The notes: generated by a model not told the origin, from the sequence alone. Positions 49,205 to 57,012 are shown, counted from the first letter of the stretch. The stretch: DNA of 64,000 bases from Halorientalis salina (GCF_005049285.1 NZ_SOSC01000002.1:124001-188000), one strand, 5' to 3'. Translations and numbers: made by a program.

Positions 49205-50281
49205 TCAGTCGTCCGCTTCAGTTGCGCCATCGGTCGTGTTCGCTGCCGCCCGCTCGTCCAGTCTGATGCCCGTTTTCTTCAGGATTTGCGTCGAGAACAG
49301 CGAGTCCCAATCGTCTTCGCCGACATCCCAGTACTCGGCCATCCGGTCGCGGACCTGCTGGATGCGCTCCTGGCTCTCTGCCTCGCTGCGACCGTGAGTC
49401 ATCGCGAAGAAGTTGTACGGCCACACGCCGTCGTGCCGTGGCCGCTCGTAGCAGTGCGTGACGAAATCGAGACCAGCGATGGCCGGCCCGACCGCGTCGA
49501 GTTTCTCGTCGGGAACGTTCCAGACCGTCATCCCGTTCTCCGAATACCCGAGCGCGTAGTGGTTCGGGATGACGCCCACTCGGCGAACTTTCCCTTCCTG
49601 ATCGAACCGCTTGATCGTCTCAGTGACCCAGTCGACGTCCTGGTCGATGGCTTCGGCGACGTCGCGATACGGCGTCGCCGTCACGGGGAGCCCGTCCTGG
49701 ATCTCCAGAACGAGGTCCAGTTCGGCCGCCGTCAGTTCGGTGCGCTCGGTCGGCGTCACGTCCGGCCCGAGATCGGAGAGATCGACGTCGCCCTCCGGGA
49801 TGGGACCGTCGAGCAGGAACTTCGCCTCGACCCGGAACTCCTGCTGTTTGGGCAGGTTGTACGTCTCCTGGCCGGTTTCGGCCTCGATTTCGGCCAGCAC
49901 CTCGTCGACTCGGTCGGGGTCGGGAACGCTCACGACGAACCACATGTTCAGGTGCGGGTGTTCGCGCTCGTAGTTGTGGGCCACCTCGTCGAAGGCGTTG
50001 ACCTGCTCGGCGACCTCGTCGAACCGGTCTTCGGGCGCGTGCATGGCCACGAGCGTGGCCGCACCGCCGATCGCCTCGGCGTTGATGAGCGCGCCGAACC
50101 GCGTCAGCACGCCGTCCTCGTCGAGTGCCTGGATTCGTGCCAGGAGCGCCTCGGCGTCGAGATCGACCCCCCTGTCGGCGAGCGCGTCGGCCGCCGGCTC
50201 GAACGGTCGCTCGACGACGGGAAACCCGCCCTGGAAGGCGTTGATGATCGCCCTGTCCGCGCGCTCCAGGTCTGCAGTCAT
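49205..50281 (-). CDS. fused siroheme decarboxylase AhbA/AhbB
   Basis: This 358-residue protein contains two Lrp/AsnC-type halves. The first (about 1-175) has INAFQGGFPVVERPF and NYEREHPHLNMWFV. The second (about 180-358) has LEIQDGLPVTATPY and CYERPRHDGVWPYNFF. These are the hallmarks of AhbA and AhbB, which together decarboxylate siroheme to didecarboxysiroheme in archaeal haem synthesis. Here both subunits are in one chain. It is often annotated as a transcription regulator. The stop is two bases before the precorrin-2 dehydrogenase gene, giving an obvious operon. Confidence 0.88.
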   Translation of the reverse strand: MTADLERADRAIINAFQGGFPVVERPFEPAADALADRGVDLDAEALLARIQALDEDGVLTRFGALINAEAIGGAATLVAMHAPEDRFDEVAEQVNAFDEVAHNYEREHPHLNMWFVVSVPDPDRVDEVLAEIEAETGQETYNLPKQQEFRVEAKFLLDGPIPEGDVDLSDLGPDVTPTERTELTAAELDLVLEIQDGLPVTATPYRDVAEAIDQDVDWVTETIKRFDQEGKVRRVGVIPNHYALGYSENGMTVWNVPDEKLDAVGPAIAGLDFVTHCYERPRHDGVWPYNFFAMTHGRSEAESQERIQQVRDRMAEYWDVGEDDWDSLFSTQILKKTGIRLDERAAANTTDGATEADD

Positions 50282-50381
50282 GGTCGCAACTCAGGGTCGG
50301 CCCGGCATAAATCCGCGTTTGTCGTCCCGGTACGTGAGAAACCGGAGCCGATCCGATCGCGTGCCGCACGGAGCCGAATAG

Positions 50382-50798
50382 TTACTCGTCGAGCGTGACG
50401 CCCTCGACGGTGTAGCCGTCCTCGCGGAGCGATTCGACGAGGCCGTCCTGGTCGACGTCGGCCTCGTAGTAGAAGACGATCCGGAACCGCTCCTCGCGGA
50501 TGAGTTGCTGACACTCCCAGACGAACTCGTCGCCCTCGATGGTGAGCCCCTGGTGCTGGTTCAGGCCGAAGTCGGGATCGTCGTTGCCCGAGTAAACGTA
50601 GGTGTCGCCCGGGTCGTACCCTTCGTAGTCGGCGATGGTGTTGCCGATCTCGATGGTCGTCTGGTGAAGCTCCGCCTCGGCGTCGCTGTCCAGTTCCGTG
50701 TGAACGATGACGCCCGCCAGTTCGATGTCGCCCGGTTCCAACAGCGCCTCGGTCCGTTGATAGAGGTCCGGGTCGATGACGTCCTGCTCGTGTTCCAT
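50382..50798 (-). CDS. conserved acidic haloarchaeal protein (DUF5778-like)
   Basis: This 138-residue soluble protein contains YDPGDTYVYSGNDDPDFGLNQ-type sequence near the centre and a C-terminal FYYEADVDQDGLVESLREDGY. I recall a DUF5778 haloarchaeal family with this pattern but no function. It has no membrane span or nucleotide motif. It stands between the haem operon and the cold-shock pair, all on the minus strand. Confidence 0.68.
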   Translation of the reverse strand: MEHEQDVIDPDLYQRTEALLEPGDIELAGVIVHTELDSDAEAELHQTTIEIGNTIADYEGYDPGDTYVYSGNDDPDFGLNQHQGLTIEGDEFVWECQQLIREERFRIVFYYEADVDQDGLVESLREDGYTVEGVTLDE

Positions 50799-50907
50799 CG
50801 CTAGCCACTCGCTCGTCGGTCCCCATACTTTTCACGGTCTGTCGCCGACCAGGTCGCTCGAAAAAACGATGATCGGGGCGGTCGCCCCGGTAGTGCAGGA
50901 ACGCGAG

Positions 50908-51102
50908 TTACAGTCGCGTGAGGTTCGTCGCACGCGGACCCTTGTCCGCCTGCTCGATATCGAACTCGACTTCCTGACCCTCTTCGAGGTCGGGGCCGCC
51001 GACGTCTTCCATGTGGAAGAACACGTCTTCGTCGGCGTCGTCGGTCTCGATGAACCCGTAGCCGCCCGTGTCGTTGAAGAAATCGACTTTGCCAGTGGCC
51101 AT
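50908..51102 (-). CDS. cspA: cold-shock protein, second of a tandem pair
   Basis: This 64-residue CspA-type OB fold binds single-stranded nucleic acid and acts as an RNA chaperone. RNP-1 is GGYGFIET and RNP-2 is DVFFHMED. It is nearly identical to the gene at 51108 (about 90 percent), differing mainly at the N-terminus, the acidic loop and the last five residues. Five bases separate it from the upstream copy. The two differ at many silent positions, so the duplication is not very recent. Confidence 0.95.
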   Translation of the reverse strand: MATGKVDFFNDTGGYGFIETDDADEDVFFHMEDVGGPDLEEGQEVEFDIEQADKGPRATNLTRL

Positions 51103-51107
51103 CGAAC

Positions 51108-51302
51108 TCACACCCGCTCCAGGTTGACGGCACGCGGACCCTTGTCCGCCTGCTCGATGTCGAACTCGACTTCCTGTCCTTCCTCGAGGTCCGGGCCGCC
51201 AACGTCTTCCATGTGGAAGAAAACGTCCTCGTCCGCGTCCTCGGTATCGATGAAACCGTAACCGCCAGTGTCGTTGAAGAAATCAACCGTACCGTTCGCC
51301 AT
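51108..51302 (-). CDS. cspA: cold-shock protein, first of a tandem pair
   Basis: This 64-residue CspA-type protein has RNP-1 GGYGFIDT and RNP-2 DVFFHMED. Its paralogue lies five bases downstream. An ATATTAAAA run at 51328-51335 forms a TATA box on its strand, about 28 bases before the ATG, suggesting a leaderless transcript covering both genes. Expression of the second gene would depend on reinitiation or internal ribosome entry. Confidence 0.95.
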   Translation of the reverse strand: MANGTVDFFNDTGGYGFIDTEDADEDVFFHMEDVGGPDLEEGQEVEFDIEQADKGPRAVNLERV

Positions 51303-51327
51303 TGCACTTGCCAAGAAGGTGTCCCGA

Positions 51328-51336
51328 TATTAAAAC
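51328..51336 (-). promoter_or_regulatory. TATA box for tandem cold-shock genes
   Basis: On the minus strand TTTTAATAT lies about 28 bases before the first csp ATG. Confidence 0.55.
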
Positions 51337-51401
51337 CCTGCGGGTCCCCCTGTCAGCGGGGAAGACAAGATTCTTACGACCACGTGCGGACCGATTACGC
51401 A

Positions 51402-52337
51402 ATGCTTTCGTGGGTTCGACAGCAGGCCCTCCAGGGATACGAGCGCCTGCTTCGGGGGGAGATATCGGGGACGCCGGACCACGTCGCCGTCATTCAGGAC
51501 GGCAACCGCCGCTATGCGACCAGGCAAGGCGACGAGGCCACCGACGGCTACCACGCGGGCGCAGAGACCACCGAGCAACTGCTCAACTGGTGTGACGAAC
51601 TGGAGATTCAGGAACTGACGCTGTACGCGTTCTCGACCGAGAACTTCGACCGGCCGGAGGACCAGCAGGAGGCGCTGTTCGACCTCATCGAGGACAAACT
51701 CTACGAGTTCGCCGACGCCGAGCGCGTCCACGAGGGGAAGGTCCGAATCCGCGCCATCGGGGAAACCCAACGGCTTCCCGAGCGAGTCACCGACGCGATT
51801 CGGTACGCCGAGGACCGGACGCGGGGGTACGACGCGCTGCACCTGAACATCGCCCTGGCCTACGGCGGCCGGGCCGAGCTGTTGGGCGCTGCCCGCGACG
51901 TGTCCAGGGACGTAGCCGCCGGCGACCTCGACCCGGCCGACATCGACGCCGACACCGTCGAATCCTACCTCTACGAGGGGCCGGTCCGGGACGTGGATCT
52001 CATCCTCCGGACCGGCGGCGACGAGCGGACCAGCAACTTCCTGCCCTGGCACGCCAACGGCAACGAGGCCGCCGTCTTCTTCTGTGCGCCGTACTGGCCG
52101 GAGTTCCGCAAAGTCGACTTCCTCCGTGCGATCCGAACCTACGAGAACCGCGAGGACTCCTGGCGGACCGCTCGCGCCCGCCGCGCGCTCGCGCTGGTGA
52201 GAGCGATGGGCGGTGCCGAACTCGACGAGGCCAAACGGGTCCTCCGACGGTTCCGCGACCACCTCCCGAGCAGCGAACGCGAGGCGCTCGGCGATCCCGC
52301 GGAGGGGGAACTCGACCCGGACCCTGCCGCCGACTAA
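51402..52337 (+). CDS. uppS: cis-prenyltransferase (UppS-type), catalytic
   Basis: This 311-residue enzyme extends isoprenoid diphosphates in cis, making the dolichol-like carrier for glycosylation. The catalytic motif DGNRRYA near residue 33 is intact, followed by AFSTENFDRP near 76. The C-terminal isopentenyl-binding part reads RTGGDERTSNFLPWHANGNEAAVFF, diverging from the usual LLWQxxYSELYF pattern. A roughly 80-residue Arg/Glu-rich C-terminal extension follows. The neighbouring gene at 52922 has the complementary pattern. Start at 51402 (MLSWVRQQAL). Its last four bases overlap the convergent gene. Confidence 0.9.
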   Translation: MLSWVRQQALQGYERLLRGEISGTPDHVAVIQDGNRRYATRQGDEATDGYHAGAETTEQLLNWCDELEIQELTLYAFSTENFDRPEDQQEALFDLIEDKLYEFADAERVHEGKVRIRAIGETQRLPERVTDAIRYAEDRTRGYDALHLNIALAYGGRAELLGAARDVSRDVAAGDLDPADIDADTVESYLYEGPVRDVDLILRTGGDERTSNFLPWHANGNEAAVFFCAPYWPEFRKVDFLRAIRTYENREDSWRTARARRALALVRAMGGAELDEAKRVLRRFRDHLPSSEREALGDPAEGELDPDPAAD

Positions 52338-52705
52338 CCGCGCACCCACTCGAGTGCGTCCGCGCGGTCTTCGGTCGCGTACGTCTCGATCGAACCCACC
52401 GAGATTTTCCCGCGCAGCGAGATGGATTTGATCCCCTCGGCGACGACAGCCCAGCGTTCGACGCCCGCCTCGTCCGCCCGCTGGGCGGATTTTTCCCAGA
52501 GCGAAAAGACGTCCTCGGTGAACGGGTCGTCGAGTTTCACGACCGTCACCATGCCGTCGACCGCGTTGTTCGCCAACAGCTCCTCGTAAACCCGGTACGC
52601 CTCCGCTTCGAACGCCGAGAGTTCCATTCCCGACAGGAACTCCCAGACCATCACGCCGTCGTCGAGTTCGACCGTCCAGTCGGCTCCGGTCTGACGCTGT
52701 GCCAT
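52334..52705 (-). CDS. haloarchaeal STAS-like hypothetical protein
   Basis: This 123-residue soluble protein has alternating helices and strands: DGVMVWEFLSGMELSAFEAEAYRVYEEL, MVTVVKLDDPFTEDVF and RWAVVAEGIKSISLRG. The pattern suggests a STAS/SpoIIAA-like fold, but I am not sure of the family. Start at 52705 (MAQRQTGADW). Its 3' end overlaps uppS by four bases on the opposite strand. Confidence 0.65.
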   Translation of the reverse strand: MAQRQTGADWTVELDDGVMVWEFLSGMELSAFEAEAYRVYEELLANNAVDGMVTVVKLDDPFTEDVFSLWEKSAQRADEAGVERWAVVAEGIKSISLRGKISVGSIETYATEDRADALEWVRG

Positions 52706-52804
52706 AGCCGAGATATCAGTTGTGTTGCTATTCAATGCTCGGCACGTGTGAGGTTACGGAACACAACCGTTCGGCAGTCGGTGGTTTTCGGACGCCACAC
52801 TGAT

Positions 52805-52943
52805 CGGCCTACCGGCCGAACTTCCGCTGGACTCGTTGCACTCGTCCAGCGGCGTTTGGGCGCTTCCTATCGTCAGCGCCCAAACCGCCGTCACGTCATT
52901 GACTTCGTGACGTGATTCGGCCTACCGGCCAAATCGCCGCTGA
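52805..52943. repeat. duplicated gene tail flanking three hairpins
   Basis: The sequence around 52805-52830 (CGGCCTACCGGCCGAACTTC) resembles the 3' end of the 52922 gene at 52918-52943 (CGGCCTACCGGCCAAATCGC). Read on the minus strand it would code ...QRKFGR-stop, mirroring the real ...QRRFGR-stop. Between the copies lie perfect stems CCGCTGGAC/GTCCAGCGG (52824-52852), GTTTGGGCGC/GCGCCCAAAC (52854-52885) and TCACGTCA/TGACGTGA (52891-52915). Confidence 0.65.
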
Positions 52944-53566
52944 CGGTCCTGAAAATCCCGAATCGCGCGGAGGTAGTCCCGCTTCCGGAAGTTCCGCCAG
53001 TTCACGTCAGTGAAGTACAGTTCCGAGTAGACCGACTGCCAGATCATGAAATCCGAGAGCCGTTCGGCCCCGGTCTTGATGACCAGATCCGGATCGGTCG
53101 GGAAGACGAGTCGCTCCTCGATGTCGTCCTCGTCGATGTCTTCGGGATCGAGGTCGCTCGCGTCGACCTCCTCGGCGACGCCCTGGACCGCCGTCGCGAA
53201 CTCGTGTTTCCCGCCGAGGCCGATGGACACCTGAATGGGTGCGTCGGCGCGACGATCGTCTTCGGGACCGCGAACGGCGATTTCGCGCGGTCCGGTTACG
53301 TCTTCCAGCGACCGCCGAAGCGTCGGTACCGCCCCCTCGTCTAGAACGCTCACGTAGACCATCACGCGCTCGGCTCCGTACTCGAACGCCCAGCCGAAAA
53401 AGGTCTCTAACGTGTCGTAGGCACCCTGTTCCAGCAGGTCGCGCTCCGTGATGACGACCGCGACGTTGTCCGGCGTGGCCTGGTCGGCCCACTGGGTGCG
53501 AGCAGCGAGATACCGATCGTAGATACCCACGAGTTGGCGTTTTCGACGGGCCGCAATGAAGTTCAC
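52922..53566 (-). CDS. cis-prenyltransferase paralogue lacking the catalytic DGNRR motif
   Basis: This 214-residue UppS-family protein has a conserved C-terminal half (VSIGLGGKHEF, KTGAERLSDFMIWQSVYSEL, FRKRDYLRAI) ending in RRFGR. At the place of the substrate-binding DGNRR loop it reads VAVVITERDLL after PDN. It is therefore probably non-catalytic or altered. The intact C-terminal IPP region complements the divergent one of UppS at 51402, which suggests a heteromeric enzyme like eukaryotic DHDDS with NgBR. Start GTG at 53566; GTG at 53530 is possible. The longer upstream frame runs through a minisatellite and is rejected. Confidence 0.75.
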   Translation of the reverse strand: MNFIAARRKRQLVGIYDRYLAARTQWADQATPDNVAVVITERDLLEQGAYDTLETFFGWAFEYGAERVMVYVSVLDEGAVPTLRRSLEDVTGPREIAVRGPEDDRRADAPIQVSIGLGGKHEFATAVQGVAEEVDASDLDPEDIDEDDIEERLVFPTDPDLVIKTGAERLSDFMIWQSVYSELYFTDVNWRNFRKRDYLRAIRDFQDRQRRFGR

Positions 53567-53592
53567 GGCTTCGGCGATAGTGCGGTAGCGGT

Positions 53593-53647
53593 GCGGGGCG
53601 GTAGCGGGGCGGTAGCGGGGCGGTAGCGGGGCGGTTGCGGAGCGGTA
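53593..53647. repeat. minisatellite of 11-bp units
   Basis: Five units of GCGGGGCGGTA (the last two diverged) lie just upstream of the 52922 gene. A related 17-bp array is at 63266. Both arrays lie in intergenic sequence and precede strong hairpins. Confidence 0.75.
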
Positions 53648-53663
53648 CCACGAGGAAGTCGTA

Positions 53664-53749
53664 CGCGAGCGCTCCGCGCTCGCGCTTTTTTGCCCCATCT
53701 TTTTTCGAGGTGCGGTCGCGGCGTCGCCGCGACCCGCCGAAGAAAAAAG
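53664..53749. terminator. two terminator-like hairpins in a divergent gap
   Basis: CGCGAGCGC/GCGCTCGCG (53664-53684, loop TCC) is followed by six T. Then CTTTTTTC (53699-53706) and GAAAAAAG (53742-53749) enclose a perfect stem GGTCGCGGC/GCCGCGACC (53714-53734). The second would terminate in both directions. They are oddly placed between divergent genes. Confidence 0.55.
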
Positions 53750-53754
53750 GTGGT

Positions 53755-53765
53755 TGTTTAAGTAC
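53755..53765 (+). promoter_or_regulatory. TATA-like box for the DUF92 gene
   Basis: TGTTTAAGTAC lies about 27 bases before the GTG at 53787. It supports that start over the TTG at 53754, which lies inside the box. Confidence 0.55.
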
Positions 53766-53786
53766 CTCTCGGGGGTAGCCGGGGAC

Positions 53787-55133
53787 GTGACGTCGACAGT
53801 GCGGCGGTCGGGGGCGTTCGCGCTGGTTGGGACGCTAGCACTGCTCGTCCCGTTCGTGAGCCGTATGACCTCGAAGCCGGTCGCGACCGTCGCCGGGACG
53901 GCCCCGTTCATCGTCGTGGCCGTGCTGGCGCTGTACGTGGTCGACGAGGGAGCGGTTTTCGAGGCCTTCGCCCGACCGGGCGACCGACGGGACGGGCGAC
54001 TCTACGGACTGGCCGGCTTCTCGCTGGCCATCGCCGGCCTGGCGCTCCTCTCCGTCCAGTTCGGGCTTCCGGCCCCGGTCTTCGTCGGGTCGGTGTTCGT
54101 CCTGGCGTACGGCAACCTCGCCGAGCAGCTGGTCCGGACGGTGACGGCGGAGAACATCCTCGCCGTCGCCGGGTTCGTGGCCGGCGGCTTCCTCGTCGGG
54201 ACGGGCGCGCAACTGTCGACACTCGCCTTGACGCCGGAGTCCTACGGCGTGCCGACCGTGGTGTTTTTCGCCGCGAGCGGCGCGCTCCTGGCGTCGCTGT
54301 TGCGGACCGTGCTGTTCCCGCGTGACGACCCGCTCGTGATGTTCTCGGTGGCACTGCTGTTGTGGCTGTTCGCCGACCTCGCAGTCGCAGTGACGACGAC
54401 CCGAATCGCCGTGGCCCTGGGCGTGACCGTCGTTCTCGGGTACGTCTCCTACGCGCTCGACACGGCGTCGTTGCCCGGGATGTTGACCGGGGTGTTCCTC
54501 GGGCTGTTGACGATCGTCCTCGGGGATTACGGCTGGTTCGCGATGCTCATAACCTTCTTCGGCGTCGGTGGACTCTCGACGAAGTTCCGCTACGAGGAAA
54601 AGAAGACGCGGGGCATCGCCGAGGAAAACGAGGGGGCACGCGGGAGCGGGAACGTGCTCGCGAACTCCACGACGGCGCTGGTGGCCGTGATCGGGGCCGC
54701 AGCCAGCCCGTCGCACATCCCGGTCGCACCCGAGGTGTTCCTGTTCGCGTTCGCCGGCTCGATCGCCGCGGCGATGAGCGATACGCTCTCCTCGGAGATC
54801 GGCGGCCTGTTCGACAACCCGCGGCTCATCACGACGTTCCGGCGGGTCGAGCCGGGGACCGACGGGGCCGTGACCTGGCAGGGCGAGGTGGCCGGCGTCG
54901 TCGGTGCAACGCTGATCGCCGCGATCGCGCTGGCGATGTTCGACGAGGTCGCCCCGCTCGGGTTCGTCGTCATCGTCGGTGCCGGTGTCGTCGGCATGAC
55001 GGCCGACAGTCTCCTGGGAGCGACCATCGAAGGACCCCGGGTCGGCAACCAGGGCGTCAACTTCCTGGCGACCCTGGTCGCCGCTGTCGCCGGCGGCCTC
55101 CTCGCCATCGGTGTCGGGCTGACACCGCTCTGA
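53787..55133 (+). CDS. DUF92 (TIGR00297) integral membrane protein
   Basis: This 448-residue protein has about eleven membrane spans. The DUF92 landmarks occur in the second half: FFGVGGLSTKFRYEEKK, GARGSGNVLANS, a SDTLSSEIG motif near 330 and ADSLLGATIEG. Plant VTE6, a phytyl-phosphate kinase, belongs to this family, so prenyl-phosphate phosphorylation is a reasonable guess. Its placement close to cis-prenyltransferase genes fits isoprenoid metabolism. The N-terminal third is an extra hydrophobic domain. The GTG start is supported by a TATA box about 27 bases upstream. Confidence 0.85.
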   Translation: MTSTVRRSGAFALVGTLALLVPFVSRMTSKPVATVAGTAPFIVVAVLALYVVDEGAVFEAFARPGDRRDGRLYGLAGFSLAIAGLALLSVQFGLPAPVFVGSVFVLAYGNLAEQLVRTVTAENILAVAGFVAGGFLVGTGAQLSTLALTPESYGVPTVVFFAASGALLASLLRTVLFPRDDPLVMFSVALLLWLFADLAVAVTTTRIAVALGVTVVLGYVSYALDTASLPGMLTGVFLGLLTIVLGDYGWFAMLITFFGVGGLSTKFRYEEKKTRGIAEENEGARGSGNVLANSTTALVAVIGAAASPSHIPVAPEVFLFAFAGSIAAAMSDTLSSEIGGLFDNPRLITTFRRVEPGTDGAVTWQGEVAGVVGATLIAAIALAMFDEVAPLGFVVIVGAGVVGMTADSLLGATIEGPRVGNQGVNFLATLVAAVAGGLLAIGVGLTPL

Positions 55134-55135
55134 CC

Positions 55136-55606
55136 ATGATCCGCGAGGCAACGCCCCGCGACCTGACGCGGCTCCGTGCCATCCAGCTCGCCGCGCTCGA
55201 CGAACCGTGGGCGGACCTGCTTGAGCCGGCAATCGAGGGACCACCGGTCGTTCTCGTGACGACCGATACGACAGCTGAGCCATCGTCCGGTACAGTGGGG
55301 AAACCGGGTTCGGACACCCGAGCCGAACCGGTCGGCTACGCGGTCGCGATTCCGGAAGGGGACGTGGCCTACCTGGCGGAGTTCGCGGTCGCCGCGGGGT
55401 ACCGACGGTCCGGACGGGGTTCGGCGCTCATGGCGGCGCTGTGCGCTCGGCTCGCCAGCGACGGGTTCGAAGCAGTCCGACTCACCGTGAAGATGGACGA
55501 CGAAGTCGCGCGCTCGTTTTACGACGCCCTGGGGTTCCGGGTCCGGTCGCTCATCCCGCATCACTACGAGGACGGGGACGGCCTCCAGCTGGTCCGCTCG
55601 CTCTAG
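55136..55606 (+). CDS. GNAT-family N-acetyltransferase
   Basis: This 156-residue acetyltransferase starts MIREATPRDLTRLRAIQ and has the acetyl-CoA loop VAAGYRRSGRGSALM near residue 90. Late strands VRLTVKMDDE and FYDALGFRVRS follow. A short Thr/Ser/Pro-rich insert (TTDTTAEPSSGTVGK) interrupts the region before the beta-4 strand. Substrate unknown; RimI-like protein acetylation is possible. It starts two bases after the DUF92 stop and overlaps the end of dnaG on the other strand by four bases. Confidence 0.86.
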   Translation: MIREATPRDLTRLRAIQLAALDEPWADLLEPAIEGPPVVLVTTDTTAEPSSGTVGKPGSDTRAEPVGYAVAIPEGDVAYLAEFAVAAGYRRSGRGSALMAALCARLASDGFEAVRLTVKMDDEVARSFYDALGFRVRSLIPHHYEDGDGLQLVRSL

Positions 55607-57012
55607 GCGTTGGCCTCTAACTCGAACTGGTCGGCCGTCCGGATCCGGACGCTGGTCGGTTTCTTGACGAACTGGCCCTCGCTCCGGGCGACGACCTGCT
55701 CGACGCCGCGCTGTGCGGCCACGTCCAGGACTCGCTGGGTCAACTCGCCGTCGAGGACGACCGTCGCCGGGACCTGCTCGGCGTCGGTGAGCGTCTCGAA
55801 GGCCTCGTCGGCGGACGCTGCAGCGATCCGCCCGAAATCGCTGTCGAGCAACAACACGGTGCTCGACCCCTCGCCGACGACGGCGTGGACGTATCCGGCC
55901 AGGGTCTCTGGCGCTTCGTCGCTATCGTCCGAAACTGCGTCGCTGTCGGCCGGTTCAGCGTCGGCGTGCTCGTCACGCGCCGCCGTCTCGGCCGTCGATT
56001 GGGCCGTCGTTTCGGTCCCGGTCGACGCCGGTGGCTGATCCCCCTCGACGCCGGATTCGACCGCGTTCTCGTCGGCGGTCGCCGTCTCGTCGGCCGACGG
56101 CGTTGCGGCGTCGGTCGATGTTCCGGTCGGTTCACAGTCGTCGGCGGCCTCGGGGGGTGCCGGTCGGGCGCTCCCGTCGGTCACGGCGACGGTCTCGTGC
56201 GGTGTGTTCACGTCCGAAACCACATCGAACGGGACCTTCTGGCGGAGCGCCGACATGATCTCGTCGCGCGAGAGGTCCTCGACCGACCGGTCCTCGGGCG
56301 CGAAGGCGGCGTAATCGAGGTCCCCCACCTGCCGGAGTTCCTTGAGGATGAGGTCGCCGCCGCGGTCGCCATCGAGGAACGCCGTGACCGTCCGCTCCTC
56401 GGTGAGATCCGCGACCGAATCCGGGACGTTCGTCCCTTCGACGGCGACGGCGTTCTTGATCCCGTACTGGAGCAGTTGGAGCACGTCGGCTCGACCCTCG
56501 ACGAGGATGATGGCGTCGCTATCGGCGACGCGCGGGCCGGCCGGCAGTCCCTCGAACTCGGTGATGTCGGCGACCCGGACCTCCTGTCGGACGGCCTCGA
56601 CCAGGTCCTGGCTGCTCATGACCTCCTCTTCGAAGGCCGAGAGCAAGTCCTTGGCCCGGTCGACGACCTCCCGGCGCTTGGCGGCGCGCACGTCTTCGAG
56701 TTTCGTAACCGTGAACTCCGACCGACAGGGGCCGACGCGGTCGATGGTCTCCAGTGCCGCGGCGAGGATCGCAGTCTCGACCTTGTCGAGGCCGCTCGCG
56801 ATGGTCACCTCGCCGAACGACTGGCCGTTCTCCGAGCGGATCTGCACGTCGATGCGACCGACCTTCGAGGACTGCTGAAGGTCCCGCAGGTCGAGGTCGT
56901 TCCCGAGCAGCCCCTCGGTCTGTCCGAAAACCGCGCCGACGACGTCACTCCGCTCTACCACCCCGTCCGTCCTGATGTCCGCGTGAATGAGATATTTTGC
57001 TGAATCCTGCAT
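55603..57012 (-). CDS. dnaG: archaeal DnaG primase-like protein
   Basis: This 469-residue Toprim protein has the acidic motif VEGRADVLQLL near residue 172 and LDGDRGGDL near 214. An N-terminal archaeal-specific domain (MQDSAKYLIHADIRTDG) precedes it. Between the Toprim core and the C-terminus lies an acidic Thr/Ala/Asp-rich linker of about 100 residues. The C-terminal domain (LAGYVHAVVGEG to EQVVARSEGQFVKKPTSVRI) follows. Archaeal DnaG has primase activity and associates with the exosome. Length and organisation are normal for haloarchaea. Confidence 0.93.
   Translation of the reverse strand: MQDSAKYLIHADIRTDGVVERSDVVGAVFGQTEGLLGNDLDLRDLQQSSKVGRIDVQIRSENGQSFGEVTIASGLDKVETAILAAALETIDRVGPCRSEFTVTKLEDVRAAKRREVVDRAKDLLSAFEEEVMSSQDLVEAVRQEVRVADITEFEGLPAGPRVADSDAIILVEGRADVLQLLQYGIKNAVAVEGTNVPDSVADLTEERTVTAFLDGDRGGDLILKELRQVGDLDYAAFAPEDRSVEDLSRDEIMSALRQKVPFDVVSDVNTPHETVAVTDGSARPAPPEAADDCEPTGTSTDAATPSADETATADENAVESGVEGDQPPASTGTETTAQSTAETAARDEHADAEPADSDAVSDDSDEAPETLAGYVHAVVGEGSSTVLLLDSDFGRIAAASADEAFETLTDAEQVPATVVLDGELTQRVLDVAAQRGVEQVVARSEGQFVKKPTSVRIRTADQFELEANA

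Noticed and set aside
49205-50281. AsnC/Lrp transcription regulator
   Set aside because: Both halves carry siroheme-decarboxylase hallmarks and the gene is embedded in a haem-synthesis operon, so the enzyme call is better.
53567-53911. N-terminal extension of the non-catalytic prenyltransferase to 53911
   Set aside because: The extra residues come from the 11-bp minisatellite and terminator hairpins (RYRPATAP-type repeats) and overlap the DUF92 promoter and start.
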